Assembly (NCBI GenBank): GCA_903907865.1
Contig: CAIVPR010000185.1
Location: forward strand, 1 to 64,000
Length of the DNA stretch: 64,000 bases
Direction: 5' to 3'
From: an uncultured Acidobacteriia bacterium
GTDB lineage: Bacteria > Acidobacteriota > Terriglobia > Bryobacterales > Bryobacteraceae
The notes under the pieces are model-generated. The model saw only the letters and a list, made by a program, of their open reading frames with translations. It had not been told where the DNA came from and did no database searches. Shown here one piece after another: positions 16,679-26,117 of the stretch. The stretch's first letter is position 1, and each line of letters starts with the position of its first letter. The position numbers were made by a program, and so were the translations under genes.

Positions 16679-17449
16679 CTAAGCCCCCAACAACGCCGAA
16701 GCCGTCTCCCTGGCCTTCTCAAACAGGAATCCAATATCGCTGCCGCACCCAAGGAACTTCATCCCCCGCTCCTTCCAGAAATTCGCCTGCGGCACCGACC
16801 GCGTCTGCGTGCCCGGCGCAATCCCCTTCGCCAAGCACGTATCCCGGATGGCCTCCATCGCCTCCACCATAATTGGGTGCTGGAAGTCGCCCGGAACACC
16901 CATCGAGATCGAAAGGTCCGCCGGTCCAATCAGCACCGCGTCGATGCCGGGCACCGACAGGATCTCCTCGCGCGCCTCCACCGCCCGCTTGGTCTCGATC
17001 TGCAACACCGTGATCGTATTCCCGTTCACATGCTCGATCACGTCCTGGAACGAATGCTGCTCGTAGTCCAGATGCGGGGCCATCAGGCCATAGCCGCGGA
17101 TGCCCATCGGCGGGAACTTGGTCCAGCTAAGCGCCGTCTCCAGCAACTTCGGGTCCTCGATGCGCGGAAAGATGATCCCCTGCGCGCCACAGTCCAGCGA
17201 CCGCGCCACCAGCGAATACTGAAGGTCCGCCACCCGCACAATCGGGCACAACCCGGCCATGTTCGAGACCCGGCAAATGTCGTTCACGGTCTCCAGGTCA
17301 AAATTCCCATGCTCGGTGTCGATGAACGCCCAGTGGAACCCGGCGGCGGCGAAAAGCTTGGGGAGGTCCTGCGACCGCAGCTGTCCATAGTTGAAACCGA
17401 GTTGCAATTTACCGGCCTTCAAGGCCTGCCGGACCGTATTCGTGCGCAT
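16679..17449 (-). CDS. HpcH/HpaI aldolase/citrate lyase family protein
   Basis: The 256-aa protein matches class II pyruvate aldolases such as HpaI and GarL. It has FIDTEHGNFDL near the N-terminus, the metal-site segment IETKRAVEAREEI, and PGIDAVLIGPADLSISMG with its conserved Asp. It should cleave 2-keto-3-deoxy or 4-hydroxy-2-oxo acids to pyruvate and an aldehyde with a divalent metal. I start at the ATG at 17449 (MRTNTVRQAL); the frame continues upstream into the divergent mrp gene and is not credible there. Only 52 bases separate the two divergent starts, so the promoters must overlap. The exact substrate is unknown. Confidence 0.9.
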   Translation of the reverse strand: MRTNTVRQALKAGKLQLGFNYGQLRSQDLPKLFAAAGFHWAFIDTEHGNFDLETVNDICRVSNMAGLCPIVRVADLQYSLVARSLDCGAQGIIFPRIEDPKLLETALSWTKFPPMGIRGYGLMAPHLDYEQHSFQDVIEHVNGNTITVLQIETKRAVEAREEILSVPGIDAVLIGPADLSISMGVPGDFQHPIMVEAMEAIRDTCLAKGIAPGTQTRSVPQANFWKERGMKFLGCGSDIGFLFEKARETASALLGA

Positions 17450-17501
17450 ATGACTTGACGATAACAGGCGTGTGTATCCCCAACCGCTAAGATGGAAACT
17501 G

Positions 17502-18332
17502 ATGAGTCCAGGACAACAGGCGCAGCCCAAGCTGCCGATCGCCGGCGTGGCGAACTTGATCGCGGTAGGCAGTGGCAAGGGCGGGGTAGGGAAGACCACG
17601 GTTTCGGTGAATTTGGCGATCGCGCTGCAGCAGTTGGGCTACAAGGTCGGGCTGCTCGACGCCGACGTTTACGGTCCCAACGTGCCCCTTATGATGGGCA
17701 CCAACCGCACGCCCGCCGCCATCGGCGAACGCATCCAGCCGCTCGAACAGTACGGCGTCAAGCTGATGTCGATGGGCTTCCTCAATCCGGGCGACAAGCC
17801 GCTCGTCTGGCGCGGCCCGATGCTCCACTCGGTCATCCAGCAGTTCCTGCGCGGCGTCGATTGGGGCGTTCTCGACTACCTCATCATCGACCTGCCTCCA
17901 GGCACCGGCGACGTGCAGCTTTCCCTGGTGCAGTCCGCCCCGCTCACCGGCGCGGTCGTGGTGACGACGCCGTCGGACGTGTCGCTCGAAGACGCCCGGA
18001 AGGCCGTCCACATGTTCCAGCAGGTGCGCGTGCCGATCCTCGGGATCGTGGAAAACATGAGCTGGCTGCAGTGCCCGCACTGCGACGAACGCATCGACGT
18101 CTTCAGCACGGGCGGCGGACGCCGGACTGCGGAAGCGATGGACATCCCCTTCCTTGGGGCCCTGCCGCTCGATCCGCACGTGCGCGTCGGCGGCGACACC
18201 GGCCACCCGATCGCCACCAACGGTCCGGCCGACAGCCGCGCCAAGGGCTTCTACGACTTGGCGACCTTGGTGATGCAGAAGGCCAGCGAGGCGGGTGCCG
18301 AAAAGGGCCCGTCGATGACGATTTCCGACTAA
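17502..18332 (+). CDS. mrp: Mrp/NBP35-family iron-sulfur carrier ATPase
   Basis: The 276-aa product carries the deviant Walker A of the family, GSGKGGVGKTT (near residue 23), then LLDADVYGPNVP, a DLPPGTGD switch and the CPHC cysteine pair near residue 188 that binds a transferred Fe-S cluster. It acts as a scaffold or carrier in Fe-S protein maturation. The N-terminal DUF59 domain found in many bacterial Mrp proteins is absent, so this is the short form. The ATG at 17502 gives the normal short N-terminus; the frame is open a further ten codons. The pentapeptide gene follows after 12 bases and may be co-transcribed. Confidence 0.93.
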   Translation: MSPGQQAQPKLPIAGVANLIAVGSGKGGVGKTTVSVNLAIALQQLGYKVGLLDADVYGPNVPLMMGTNRTPAAIGERIQPLEQYGVKLMSMGFLNPGDKPLVWRGPMLHSVIQQFLRGVDWGVLDYLIIDLPPGTGDVQLSLVQSAPLTGAVVVTTPSDVSLEDARKAVHMFQQVRVPILGIVENMSWLQCPHCDERIDVFSTGGGRRTAEAMDIPFLGALPLDPHVRVGGDTGHPIATNGPADSRAKGFYDLATLVMQKASEAGAEKGPSMTISD

Positions 18333-18344
18333 GCGGGTCCAACC

Positions 18345-19091
18345 TTGTCCAACCGCGCGCCGAGAGACAGGCCCGATCCTTGGCACTTGCATTCGAGGAC
18401 CATCCGGCTTCGATGGTTGAAGGGCTTGCACGGCTTCGAGTGGCTGGCGCAGTGGTGCGCCTACTACATGGGGCGTTGGGCGTTTCTCGAAGTGCTGGAA
18501 TACGCCGGGCACTGTTCCGTGCTCGTGGCTGTCGTGCTCTACTTCAACGGGGCGGGCGACCGCCGCAAGACGAAGCACTACCAGGCGTGGCAGGTGATCA
18601 ACACGGCCCAGGGCAAGGGCGGCAACGGCGGTAGAATCACGGCGTTGCAGGAACTGAACGAGGACCATGTGCCGCTCGTCGGTGTGGATGCCGACCGGGC
18701 CTATCTGGCCGGGATCAAACTTCAGGACGCGGACATGGCCCGGTGCCAGATGGAGTCGGCGGATCTGCGCGGTGCCGACTTTTCAGGGGCCATGCTGGAG
18801 TTCGCCCACTTCGCGTCGTCCAACTTCCGCGGCGCGTCATTGGCCAAGGCGCGCTTGGCGAATGCCGATCTGTCGGATGCCGACCTCGTAGGCGCGAATC
18901 TTGAGGGTGCGGATTTGGATGGGGCCGACCTGTCGGACGCCGATCTCCGCCTAGCCGACCTCAAGGGTGTCAAGTGGCAGAAGGTCGCAGACATCTCGAA
19001 GGCAAACATTTTCGGAGTGAAGAACCCGCCCGAAGGCTTCGTCGCTTGGGCGATGGCCCACGGAGCCATCTCCACTCCCGTTGATGAATAG
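18345..19091 (+). CDS. Pentapeptide-repeat protein with an N-terminal membrane segment
   Basis: The 248-aa protein has a hydrophobic segment at about residues 45-68 and then a clean array of A(D/N)LXX-type repeats (ADLRGADFSG, ANADLSDADL, ANLEGADLDG). The array folds as a right-handed quadrilateral beta helix. The start is probably the TTG at 18345, since no ATG or GTG fits upstream of the hydrophobic part. The first 40 residues are rich in Arg, Trp and His. Functions of such proteins range from gyrase protection to membrane scaffolding; none can be assigned here. It follows mrp closely and converges on the large secreted protein gene. Confidence 0.8.
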   Translation: MSNRAPRDRPDPWHLHSRTIRLRWLKGLHGFEWLAQWCAYYMGRWAFLEVLEYAGHCSVLVAVVLYFNGAGDRRKTKHYQAWQVINTAQGKGGNGGRITALQELNEDHVPLVGVDADRAYLAGIKLQDADMARCQMESADLRGADFSGAMLEFAHFASSNFRGASLAKARLANADLSDADLVGANLEGADLDGADLSDADLRLADLKGVKWQKVADISKANIFGVKNPPEGFVAWAMAHGAISTPVDE

Positions 19092-19112
19092 AATGTGCGC
19101 CGAACACCGGAG

Positions 19113-22100
19113 CTACTTCACCGCAATCGTGACTCCGGCTTGGCTCGGCACGCCGCCAACCGTGATCGTTACCGGCACGGTCGAACCCGGCGCTATCCCT
19201 GACGGAACCACCGTGTTCACTTGCAGCAAGCCCGCGACCACGGTCGGGACGGTTCCTGCATAGGTCACCGTGGCGTCGACACCCCCGATGGTCACCCGTA
19301 CCGGCAGGTTGGGGCGCTTCAAGTTGGTTCCGGTGATTTCCCCGGTGACTCCGGGGGGCGAGGTCGCGCCCTCGCCGGTTCCGTAGATCTGTATAATCGA
19401 ACCGCGAGCCGCCGGATTCGACGGACTGTTGATCGTGTTGTCTTGGTTGACCACTGCGCCCGCGCCCTGTCCGTTCGTCGCCAAGGTGAAGAGGCCGGGA
19501 GCCGATCCCGCCACTGGATAGGTCCCGGCCTGGGTGATTGCAGCACTGTTCACCACCGTGACCGTGGTGGTCGGACCTTGAATTTCGTAGGGGACAATTG
19601 TGTTGATCACGGTCGGGGAAACGTAGAGCAAGGGGCCCGGAACTCCGTCGAACAGGACCTTGCCGCCGATTCCCTGTCCAAGGACCGTGACGATTTCGCC
19701 CGGCGAGAGGCTCCCGACACTCTGCGATGCCCCGTTCAGCACCCCTGCCACCACCGGCACGATGTCGGACTGCGGCGCCGGGAGGGCACCGGCGGTGACG
19801 GTCATCGAAACGGGGATCGAGAGCGTGTTCGACGAGCCCGGAGGTGCGTTGATCTTGATGGCTCCCGAGTACGTGCCGGGCGGCAAGGTCGGATTGACAT
19901 TGATGGTGATCTGGTCCGGCGTCTTGGCCGCCGCTTGCGAGCCATAGAGCCACTGCCCCCCGTCCGTGGTCGAGATCGCCATTTCGTAAGGCAGCGGCAG
20001 TGTTCCGGTAGAGATTGCGATGACTCGGCTCTGGGCGCTCCCGTTGTGCGGCGCGGTGAATGAGACGGACGCTGGATTCGCGACCACGGCCGGTGGCGTC
20101 CCGCTCCAAACGTTCAGCGTTACGGTCACGGGGACAGGTGCCGGCTCAGTTTGCCCGGTGAGCAGAACGGTTCCCTGGTAGACACCGGGCGCGAGGCTCG
20201 TCGCGTCCACGTGCACCACTGCTGAGGGAACTCCCGGACCGCTTCGGTACGTGGCCGTGAGCCAACTCGCGCCGCTGGTCGAGACGCTTGTAAGGTCAAA
20301 TAGGTATGCGCTTTGGTCCGGCGGCGAGGGTTGGCCGGACTGGGCGGTGAACTGGAGCGTCTGGAGCTGCGGACCAACCAGGGGATAGTCTCGCGTGGTG
20401 ACCGGGATCACGAACGGGGTGACCTGTAGGGCAGGATCGGTGCCTTGGATGGTGATGGAGCCTGTGTCGTTGGGGTCGACGCGTAGTGACGGGTCGACCG
20501 TGGCGCTGACAATGGCCGGACTGGCAGGGGAATCCGATGTCACGGTTAGCCACTTCCGACCGGATTTCGTCGCTGCGGTCACGGTGATGGCAAGGGGATC
20601 GGCGCTGCTTGTGATGAAAACTCCGTTGGTGGCAGGTTTTCCGGCGTTGGTGTCAATCTCCAGCGCGGTGGCGTTGGCGAAGATCGCAGGGCGGGCGTAG
20701 ATGTTGAGGACAACCGGAATCGCGGTTGGCTGCGGATTCATTCCCACCGGGGTGATGGTGCACGTGGCGGTATAGGTGCCGGGGACGAGTCCGGCAATGT
20801 TCAGTGTGAGAGTGACGAGTCCGGGCGCGGCACAGGAGTTGTTGAAATTGCCCGGCTTGGAGACGATACACCCGGTTCCCGATGTCGGGGTGGCGGACAA
20901 CCAGTTGCGGCTGGAATCGGTGGACACCGAGACCGTGAAGGGCGTCGGGGGTCCAACGTTGCTGAGCGCGAAGACCTTCGGAAGAGGCGCGGGGGTTCCC
21001 ACCGTCCAGTTCCAGGTGGCATTTGGTCCATAGAGGATGCCGTTGCGGACCTCCTGGGCATTGAGCGCGGTCGGTGGAATGGGGATGGCGTCGACTTGGC
21101 TGGTGGCACCCGAGGCAACCAGTACCATTCGAATCGGCGCTGTCGGCAGTACCAAAGTCTGCTGCTGGGAGAAAACCGGGTCGGGAAGGGCCAGAAGGAC
21201 CGTGGACGCAGCTGGAACGCTGACCGTCGTGTCGGAGTAGCGGATGTTTCCCAGGACCGAGGTGACCTTGCGGAGCGTCACGCCCACATCGGTAGCGCCG
21301 GGATTCTGGAGTGCCAACCCGGCTCCCGCGCGTGTGAAGCCTGGGACACTTCCGGCCGTGTAGAGCTCGAGCGGAAAAATCGGCTGCGTGGTGGCAAGCA
21401 ACCCGGTGGCCGGACGCTGCCCGAGGATGCCGTGGAAAGTTGGAAAGAAGGTGGCGGAGGAACCGGCGACCGGCGGGGTTAACGGGCTGGGAGGCCCCGA
21501 AGGGTTCGAAATGCGGACCCGTCGGAACTCGAGCGCCGAGGGCGCGGCGAGGGTGACGAGGCGTTGTTGCGGGTTGCCGAATGTGGTTGCGCCTAGGGCG
21601 ACTCCATCGATTTGGACGGTGGCGGCCGGGGCGAAGCCATTGCCGTCGAACTCGACGACGGTTCCGGTGGGCTGCAGGCCGCCTCCAATGACGACGTTGG
21701 AAATGGAAAGCGTGCCGCCGATGGTGACGGCACCGGAAAGTGTCGGGACGGAGTAGGTGACGCCTTGGAAATCGACCCAGCCTGTAGTGCCTGCCTGCAG
21801 TTGGATGGAAACGATGGTGCCAAATATGGCAGTACCAAGGACGGGGACCGTTATGGTGAACACCGGCAGGCCCGGAATCCGGCCCAGCCCGCCCGTCTGG
21901 GAGACGAATTCGATGTCCACGTGCCGACCTTGGATGGTGGAGGAACCGGCTTGGTCGCCCGTTGCGCTGTAGGCGTCGGCTGCGACGATGTCTCCGAAGA
22001 TGGCGGGGTCAAGGTCGACGACCGCGCTGCCGGAGACGAGCGCTTGGGGGGAGGCGAGGAAGACTTGCAATTGGGCCGTGCCGCCCGGCGGGACCGTCGC

Positions 22101-22190
22101 AGGAGCCAAATACGCTGGCAGGGGCGTGGCCGCCCCGAAGAGCGTTCCCCCGGTCGCGAAAATGATGACAGCGGCGCGGAGGAGGGCCAT
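19113..22190 (-). CDS. Secreted Ig-like/BACON repeat protein with TIGR03437 C-terminal domain
   Basis: The 1025-aa product starts at the ATG at 22190 with a signal peptide (MALLRAAVIIFATGGTLFGA). Residues to about 150 resemble a cohesin-like fold. The middle has several BACON/Ig-like units with W-L-x-V/A patterns (GRKWLTVTS, GASWLTATY, GGQWLYGSQ). The last 220 residues are a TIGR03437 domain, with PGEIVTVLGQGIG, VINTIVPYEI and YGTGEGATSPPGV. TIGR03437 is an expanded family typical of Solibacter-like bacteria, on secreted proteins of unknown role. A second TIGR03437 protein is at 58323. Binding to carbohydrate or to the cell surface is likely but unproven. Confidence 0.88.
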   Translation of the reverse strand: MALLRAAVIIFATGGTLFGAATPLPAYLAPATVPPGGTAQLQVFLASPQALVSGSAVVDLDPAIFGDIVAADAYSATGDQAGSSTIQGRHVDIEFVSQTGGLGRIPGLPVFTITVPVLGTAIFGTIVSIQLQAGTTGWVDFQGVTYSVPTLSGAVTIGGTLSISNVVIGGGLQPTGTVVEFDGNGFAPAATVQIDGVALGATTFGNPQQRLVTLAAPSALEFRRVRISNPSGPPSPLTPPVAGSSATFFPTFHGILGQRPATGLLATTQPIFPLELYTAGSVPGFTRAGAGLALQNPGATDVGVTLRKVTSVLGNIRYSDTTVSVPAASTVLLALPDPVFSQQQTLVLPTAPIRMVLVASGATSQVDAIPIPPTALNAQEVRNGILYGPNATWNWTVGTPAPLPKVFALSNVGPPTPFTVSVSTDSSRNWLSATPTSGTGCIVSKPGNFNNSCAAPGLVTLTLNIAGLVPGTYTATCTITPVGMNPQPTAIPVVLNIYARPAIFANATALEIDTNAGKPATNGVFITSSADPLAITVTAATKSGRKWLTVTSDSPASPAIVSATVDPSLRVDPNDTGSITIQGTDPALQVTPFVIPVTTRDYPLVGPQLQTLQFTAQSGQPSPPDQSAYLFDLTSVSTSGASWLTATYRSGPGVPSAVVHVDATSLAPGVYQGTVLLTGQTEPAPVPVTVTLNVWSGTPPAVVANPASVSFTAPHNGSAQSRVIAISTGTLPLPYEMAISTTDGGQWLYGSQAAAKTPDQITINVNPTLPPGTYSGAIKINAPPGSSNTLSIPVSMTVTAGALPAPQSDIVPVVAGVLNGASQSVGSLSPGEIVTVLGQGIGGKVLFDGVPGPLLYVSPTVINTIVPYEIQGPTTTVTVVNSAAITQAGTYPVAGSAPGLFTLATNGQGAGAVVNQDNTINSPSNPAARGSIIQIYGTGEGATSPPGVTGEITGTNLKRPNLPVRVTIGGVDATVTYAGTVPTVVAGLLQVNTVVPSGIAPGSTVPVTITVGGVPSQAGVTIAVK

Positions 22191-22301
22191 GTTGCTCAAC
22201 TTAGCAGGTTGTTGGCCGTTCGGGGGGGGGAACAATCATGCCTCTTCGTCCGTCAAATGTTCAGCACCCAATCTTCAGTTCCCCCGGGGAGGGCGGTCCC
22301 G

Positions 22302-23174
22302 ATGAGATTCGCAAAGCTCGTTTTGCTGGCGGCAATGCCGACGTTGTTCGGGCAGCAGCCGACGTTCGAAGTCGCGACGGTGAAGCCGTCGACCCCGCCC
22401 GCCCCCGGAACCGGAATGCGGGTGTGGACGCAGGGCGGCCCCGGCAACCCCGATCCGAGCCGCTTCCGGTGTGACAATTGCAGCGTTTCCATGCTGGTCA
22501 CCATGGCCTACGACTTGAAGCGATTCCAGGTCTCGGGGCCGTCCTGGATGGAGAGCGAGCGGTTCGACATCACCGCGAAACTGCCCGAAGGCACCACCAA
22601 AGAGCAGTTCAAACTCATGCAGCAGGCGCTGCTGGCGGAGCGGTTCGGGCTCAAGTCGCACTGGGAAAAGAAAGATACGGCCGTGTACGAGTTGGTGGTC
22701 GCCAAGAACGGGCCGAAGTTGAAGGAGTCGGCGGGGGCGTTCGATCCCAAGAGCATGCCTGAGCCGGGAAACATGCCGAAGTTCACGATGGGGAAGGACG
22801 GGTTCCCGGAACTGCCAGCGGGTCGGCCCATGATGATCATGATGAACGGCAACGCCAAACGCCAGGGGATCAACGAAACCGCCGAGCAACTGGCCGCCTT
22901 TCTGGCCAGCCAATTGGACAAGCGGGTGACCGACAAAACCGGCCTCACGGGGAAGTACGATACGATTCTGGGCTGGTCGTCGGGCGGACGCGCGATGCCG
23001 GTCGCCCCGCCTCCGCCCGGCGGCGCTGGCCCCCTGCCGCCGGATGCCGGCGATGCCGGGCCCTCGCTCCAAAGCGCGCTGCATGAGCAGTTGGGGTTGA
23101 GGTTGGATGCCAAGAAGGGGCAGGCCGAGATTCTCGTGATCGACCATTTGGAGAAGGTGCCGACCGAGAACTAA
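22302..23174 (+). CDS. TIGR03435 family protein (DUF3738), secreted
   Basis: The 290-aa protein starts at the ATG at 22302 with a short signal peptide ending near FGQQ. It then reads PTFEVATVKPS, the usual opening of TIGR03435. The core has YDLKRFQVSGPSW, RFDITAKLPEG, LLAERFGLKSHWEKK and DKTGLTGKYD, the last two being hallmarks. The C-terminus ends with an ALHEQLGLRLDAKKG block and an IDHLEK motif. Hundreds of copies occur in some Solibacter-type genomes, often near BlaR/MecR-like proteins; the function is unknown. It is divergent from the TIGR03437 gene, with 111 bases between starts. The Met- and Pro-rich loop before the C-terminal block is longer than usual. Confidence 0.92.
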   Translation: MRFAKLVLLAAMPTLFGQQPTFEVATVKPSTPPAPGTGMRVWTQGGPGNPDPSRFRCDNCSVSMLVTMAYDLKRFQVSGPSWMESERFDITAKLPEGTTKEQFKLMQQALLAERFGLKSHWEKKDTAVYELVVAKNGPKLKESAGAFDPKSMPEPGNMPKFTMGKDGFPELPAGRPMMIMMNGNAKRQGINETAEQLAAFLASQLDKRVTDKTGLTGKYDTILGWSSGGRAMPVAPPPPGGAGPLPPDAGDAGPSLQSALHEQLGLRLDAKKGQAEILVIDHLEKVPTEN

Positions 23175-23251
23175 AGCCGGTCCCCAAGCCGCTGTCGCGG
23201 TGCCCGGGAACACGGGCCTTATATTGGAGTACGGAGGCGTCGCCAAGAACC

Positions 23252-24175
23252 GTGAAGCAGTGGACATTCGAATTACTGGACCCCGCTTATGGGAAGGTCA
23301 CCGAGGGGCCCGCGTGGGACGGGTCGGGGCTGCTCTTCACCCGCATCCAGCAGAGCCGCATCATGCGGTACGATCCTGAAACCAACGCCGTCTCGGTCTG
23401 GCGCGAGAACACCAACCACGCCAACGGCCTGACCTTCGATGCCCGGGGTCGCCTTTATGCCTGCCAGGGCGGCGATGACGAGAATTCCCGCGCCGTGGTC
23501 CGCTACGAGTCCGACGGCTCCGTCACCGTCCTCGCCGACAACTTCGAGGGTAAGCGGTTCAACATCCCGAACGACATCGTCGTCCATCCCGACGGGTCGG
23601 TCTGGTTCACGGATCCGTTCTACGAGAATTCCGCCGGTCCGTGGAGTGCCGACCGCACCCACAAGGACCTGCCGCACGACTCCGTCTACCGCCTTGATCC
23701 GCAGACCGATGGCTCCTATTCCATCCAGCGCGTCACTTTCGAGACCACCCGCCCCAACGGGCTGCTCTTCTCGCTCGACTACAAGACCCTCTACGTGGCG
23801 CAAAGCGGCCGCGAGAAGAACGAACTGCGCCAGCTCTGGGCCTACCCGATCAACGACGAGAAGTCGCTCGGCGAGAAGTCGCTCCTGCACGATTTCGGGG
23901 CCAACCGGGGCATCGACGGCATGCGGCTCGATACCGAGGGCAACATCATCGCGACTGCGGGCTGGGAACTGGGCGGGCCGGGGCCGCTGATCTACGTCTT
24001 CTCGCCGTCGGGCGAGGTTCTGGAGACGCATCCGGTGCCCTGCACCCGTCCCACCAACTGTGCGTTCGGCGGGCCGGAACTGACCACGCTGTACGTCACC
24101 ACGATTGAGGGCTTTCTGTTCCGGACCGAGACCGAGCGCGTCGGTCGTCCCCTATGGGCGGGTCGCAAGGCGTAG
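23252..24175 (+). CDS. SMP-30/gluconolactonase family protein
   Basis: The 307-aa product is a six-bladed propeller of the SMP-30 family. It has EGPAWDGSGLLFT, ANGLTFDARGRLYACQGG, NIPNDIVVHPDGSVWFTDP with the metal-binding Asn-Asp, RPNGLLFSLD and a GIDGMRLDTEGNI motif. These enzymes hydrolyse sugar lactones such as gluconolactone with Ca or Zn. The start is GTG at 23252. No signal peptide is seen, so it is probably cytoplasmic. Its 3' end overlaps the following methyltransferase gene by 22 bases, which implies one transcript. Confidence 0.9.
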   Translation: MKQWTFELLDPAYGKVTEGPAWDGSGLLFTRIQQSRIMRYDPETNAVSVWRENTNHANGLTFDARGRLYACQGGDDENSRAVVRYESDGSVTVLADNFEGKRFNIPNDIVVHPDGSVWFTDPFYENSAGPWSADRTHKDLPHDSVYRLDPQTDGSYSIQRVTFETTRPNGLLFSLDYKTLYVAQSGREKNELRQLWAYPINDEKSLGEKSLLHDFGANRGIDGMRLDTEGNIIATAGWELGGPGPLIYVFSPSGEVLETHPVPCTRPTNCAFGGPELTTLYVTTIEGFLFRTETERVGRPLWAGRKA

Positions 24176-24771
24176 CGGTCCGGCTGGCGGGCTGGAACCA
24201 CAACAACCACTACCTGCCGTGGGTGCTGGGGTTAGTGCCCGCTGGCTGCGGTCGGGCGCTGGACGTGGGCTGCGGGAGCGGGTTGTTGACGCGGCTGCTG
24301 GCCGAGAAGTGCGGCGAGGTCGTGGGCATCGATTCCGACCGGGCATCTTTGGAACGAGCCCGGAACCTCGCAGGAGACGACGCCAAAATCGTCTTCGTCG
24401 AGGGCGATGTGATGTCGTACCCGTTCGGCGGCGAACGGTTCGATTGCATCGCCGTGGTGGCAGCCTTGCACCATCTGCCATTGGAACAGGCCCTGCGCCT
24501 GTTCCGCGATTTGCTTCGGCCCGGCGGCGTCCTGATCGTAGTGGGTCTCGCCCGCCGCGAGACGCTGGTCGACACCTGTTGGTCCGCGGCGGGATTGGTG
24601 TCGAGTCGGCTCGTCCGCCTTTGGCGCGGTGTCGGCCTGGTTGGCGCGCCCATCGCCGACCCAAGGGAGACGTTGGAGGAAATCCGGCGGGTTGCCGCCG
24701 AGGTTCTCCCGGGCGCAGTCATCCGTCGGCGGCTGTACTTCCGTTACTCACTGGTTTGGCGCAAGCCCTGA
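24154..24771 (+). CDS. Class I SAM-dependent methyltransferase
   Basis: The 205-aa protein shows the standard methyltransferase motifs: LDVGCGSGLLTRLL near residue 37 (SAM binding), VGIDSD for the acidic ribose contact, FVEGDVMSYPF, and VVAALHHLP at the family's motif IV position. It resembles UbiE/Methyltransf_11 small-molecule enzymes. The substrate is unknown. The gene starts inside the end of the SMP-30 gene and is coupled to it. The C-terminal part is basic and hydrophobic but has no clear membrane helix. Confidence 0.88.
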   Translation: MGGSQGVAVRLAGWNHNNHYLPWVLGLVPAGCGRALDVGCGSGLLTRLLAEKCGEVVGIDSDRASLERARNLAGDDAKIVFVEGDVMSYPFGGERFDCIAVVAALHHLPLEQALRLFRDLLRPGGVLIVVGLARRETLVDTCWSAAGLVSSRLVRLWRGVGLVGAPIADPRETLEEIRRVAAEVLPGAVIRRRLYFRYSLVWRKP

Positions 24772-24837
24772 GCCAGTTTGACACCGGGGCTCGCCCCATG
24801 GTATCCCTTGCATATCTGTCCATTCGGAGGATTCGCC

Positions 24838-25791
24838 TTGAAGTTTTCCGGTACCACGAAAATCGCTGTCCTGGTCTGTTCCGTCGCGTTCGCGGCCTCT
24901 CCCGCCCACGGTGCCGGTCTCACCTTCAACACAACGTTTGATTTTTCGGCAACGCCCACGTTCACGCCGACCGATATCGCGACTTGGACGAACGCGTTCA
25001 GCTACGCCACAGCCCAATATTCGGCGCTTTTCTCCGATCCCATAACGATCAACCTCAAGTTCAAGTCCGCTCCCGGGACCAGCATCCTCGGCCAGAGCGA
25101 CACCAACTTGGCCGGCTACTTCTCGTACGCCGATATCCACTCGATGTTGGCCGCGGACGCCACCAGCGCCACTGATGCAAACGCCGTCGCGCACCTTCAC
25201 GCCACGGACCCGACGGGTGCGGACCAGTTCGTCCTCACCACGGCCCAGTGCCGCGCTCTCAATGTTGTCAATCCCGACTGCACCGTCTCCACCGACGGCG
25301 AGATCACCATGGGTGCCGGTTTTACCTATACCTTCGACCCGAACAACCGGGCCGTAAGCGGGGCGTATGATTTCATCGGCGTGGCCGAGCATGAGATTTC
25401 GGAAGTGATGGGCCGCATAGGAGTCCTCGGATACGACTTCGGGGATGGTCCCTCGTACGGTGCCATGGACCTTTTCGGCTACACGGGACCGGGCAGTCTG
25501 AGCCTGAACGAGACGAATACGGGCGTCTATTTTTCCATTGATGGCGGCACCACGAACCTGCGGTACTACAACAATCCCGGCGGCGGCGACCTCAGGGACT
25601 GGGCCGGGGGACAAGGGGTGGATTCGTACAACGCGTACGCGACGGTTGGCGCGAAGGCGGACATTTCGGTTGTCGACCTGCAGCAACTGGATGTGATCGG
25701 GTACGATGTGGTGGCCCCGGAGCCGGGGACGTTCTGGTTGGTGGGGGTGGCGGGTGTGGTTCTGTTCGCGTTCGGGCGGAGGGTCGGGTAG
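24838..25791 (+). CDS. Secreted NF038122-type metalloprotease with PEP-CTERM anchor
   Basis: The TTG at 24838 is preceded by GGAGG with 7-base spacing, so this decides the start. The 317-aa product has a signal peptide ending near PAHGA. A long secreted domain follows, with the zinc-type motif VAEHEISEVMGR (about residue 181) and YGAMDLFGYT after it. The C-terminus is a PEP-CTERM sorting signal: PEPGTFWLVGVAGVVLF and then a basic end. The NF038122 name is from memory of proteins with this HEISEVMGR motif. PEP-CTERM proteins are processed by exosortase at the cell envelope; no exosortase lies in this window. Confidence 0.85.
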   Translation: MKFSGTTKIAVLVCSVAFAASPAHGAGLTFNTTFDFSATPTFTPTDIATWTNAFSYATAQYSALFSDPITINLKFKSAPGTSILGQSDTNLAGYFSYADIHSMLAADATSATDANAVAHLHATDPTGADQFVLTTAQCRALNVVNPDCTVSTDGEITMGAGFTYTFDPNNRAVSGAYDFIGVAEHEISEVMGRIGVLGYDFGDGPSYGAMDLFGYTGPGSLSLNETNTGVYFSIDGGTTNLRYYNNPGGGDLRDWAGGQGVDSYNAYATVGAKADISVVDLQQLDVIGYDVVAPEPGTFWLVGVAGVVLFAFGRRVG

Positions 25792-26117
25792 GTGCGGATG
25801 TGGTCCATCGGAACTCTTCGTTTTTGCTGAACTTCTGAAGCTTAATCCGGACGTGCGACATGATTCGGTCGACGGCCCGCCGCCCGCGGGATCTCCGCGA
25901 CCAATTCAGTTTCGACCGTAGGTGGTCTTCCTTGTGTCGCCCTGTCGCCAATGCCAGGACATCTCGATGACCTCGAAGATTACCAGGTAGACGTGGGGGG
26001 CGATTGCCGTAGAGCAGGTGGCGGCAGGTCGTAGCATTCAAGCGGACTTCCTGTTCCGGCGCAAGCACCACTTCCATGACGATAGAATGCCTCGGACGGG
26101 GCGTTTGAGTCGCCCCC
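25792..26117. other. Gap holding only a toxin remnant
   Basis: There is no intact gene between the metalloprotease and the symporter. The stretch contains the RelE/ParE-like remnant described separately. I see no terminator with a U-tract. Confidence 0.5.
25906..26077 (-). pseudogene. RelE/ParE-type toxin remnant with frameshift
   Basis: In one minus frame from 26077 the reading is MEVVLAPEQEV...CRHLLYGNRP. After a run of six Cs at about 25994-25999 it continues in another frame as HVYLVIFEVIEMSWHWRQGD and then stops. The LLYGNRPHVY(R)VIFEV pattern is the C-terminal core of phage-derived Gp49-like/RelE/ParE toxins. The piece is about 57 codons with one frameshift and no antitoxin beside it, so it appears to be a dead relic. 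Confidence 0.5.

Noticed and set aside
17492-18668. Long open frames on both strands over the mrp gene
   Set aside because: The mrp frame has all family motifs and normal codon use; the others are Arg/Ala-rich shadows.
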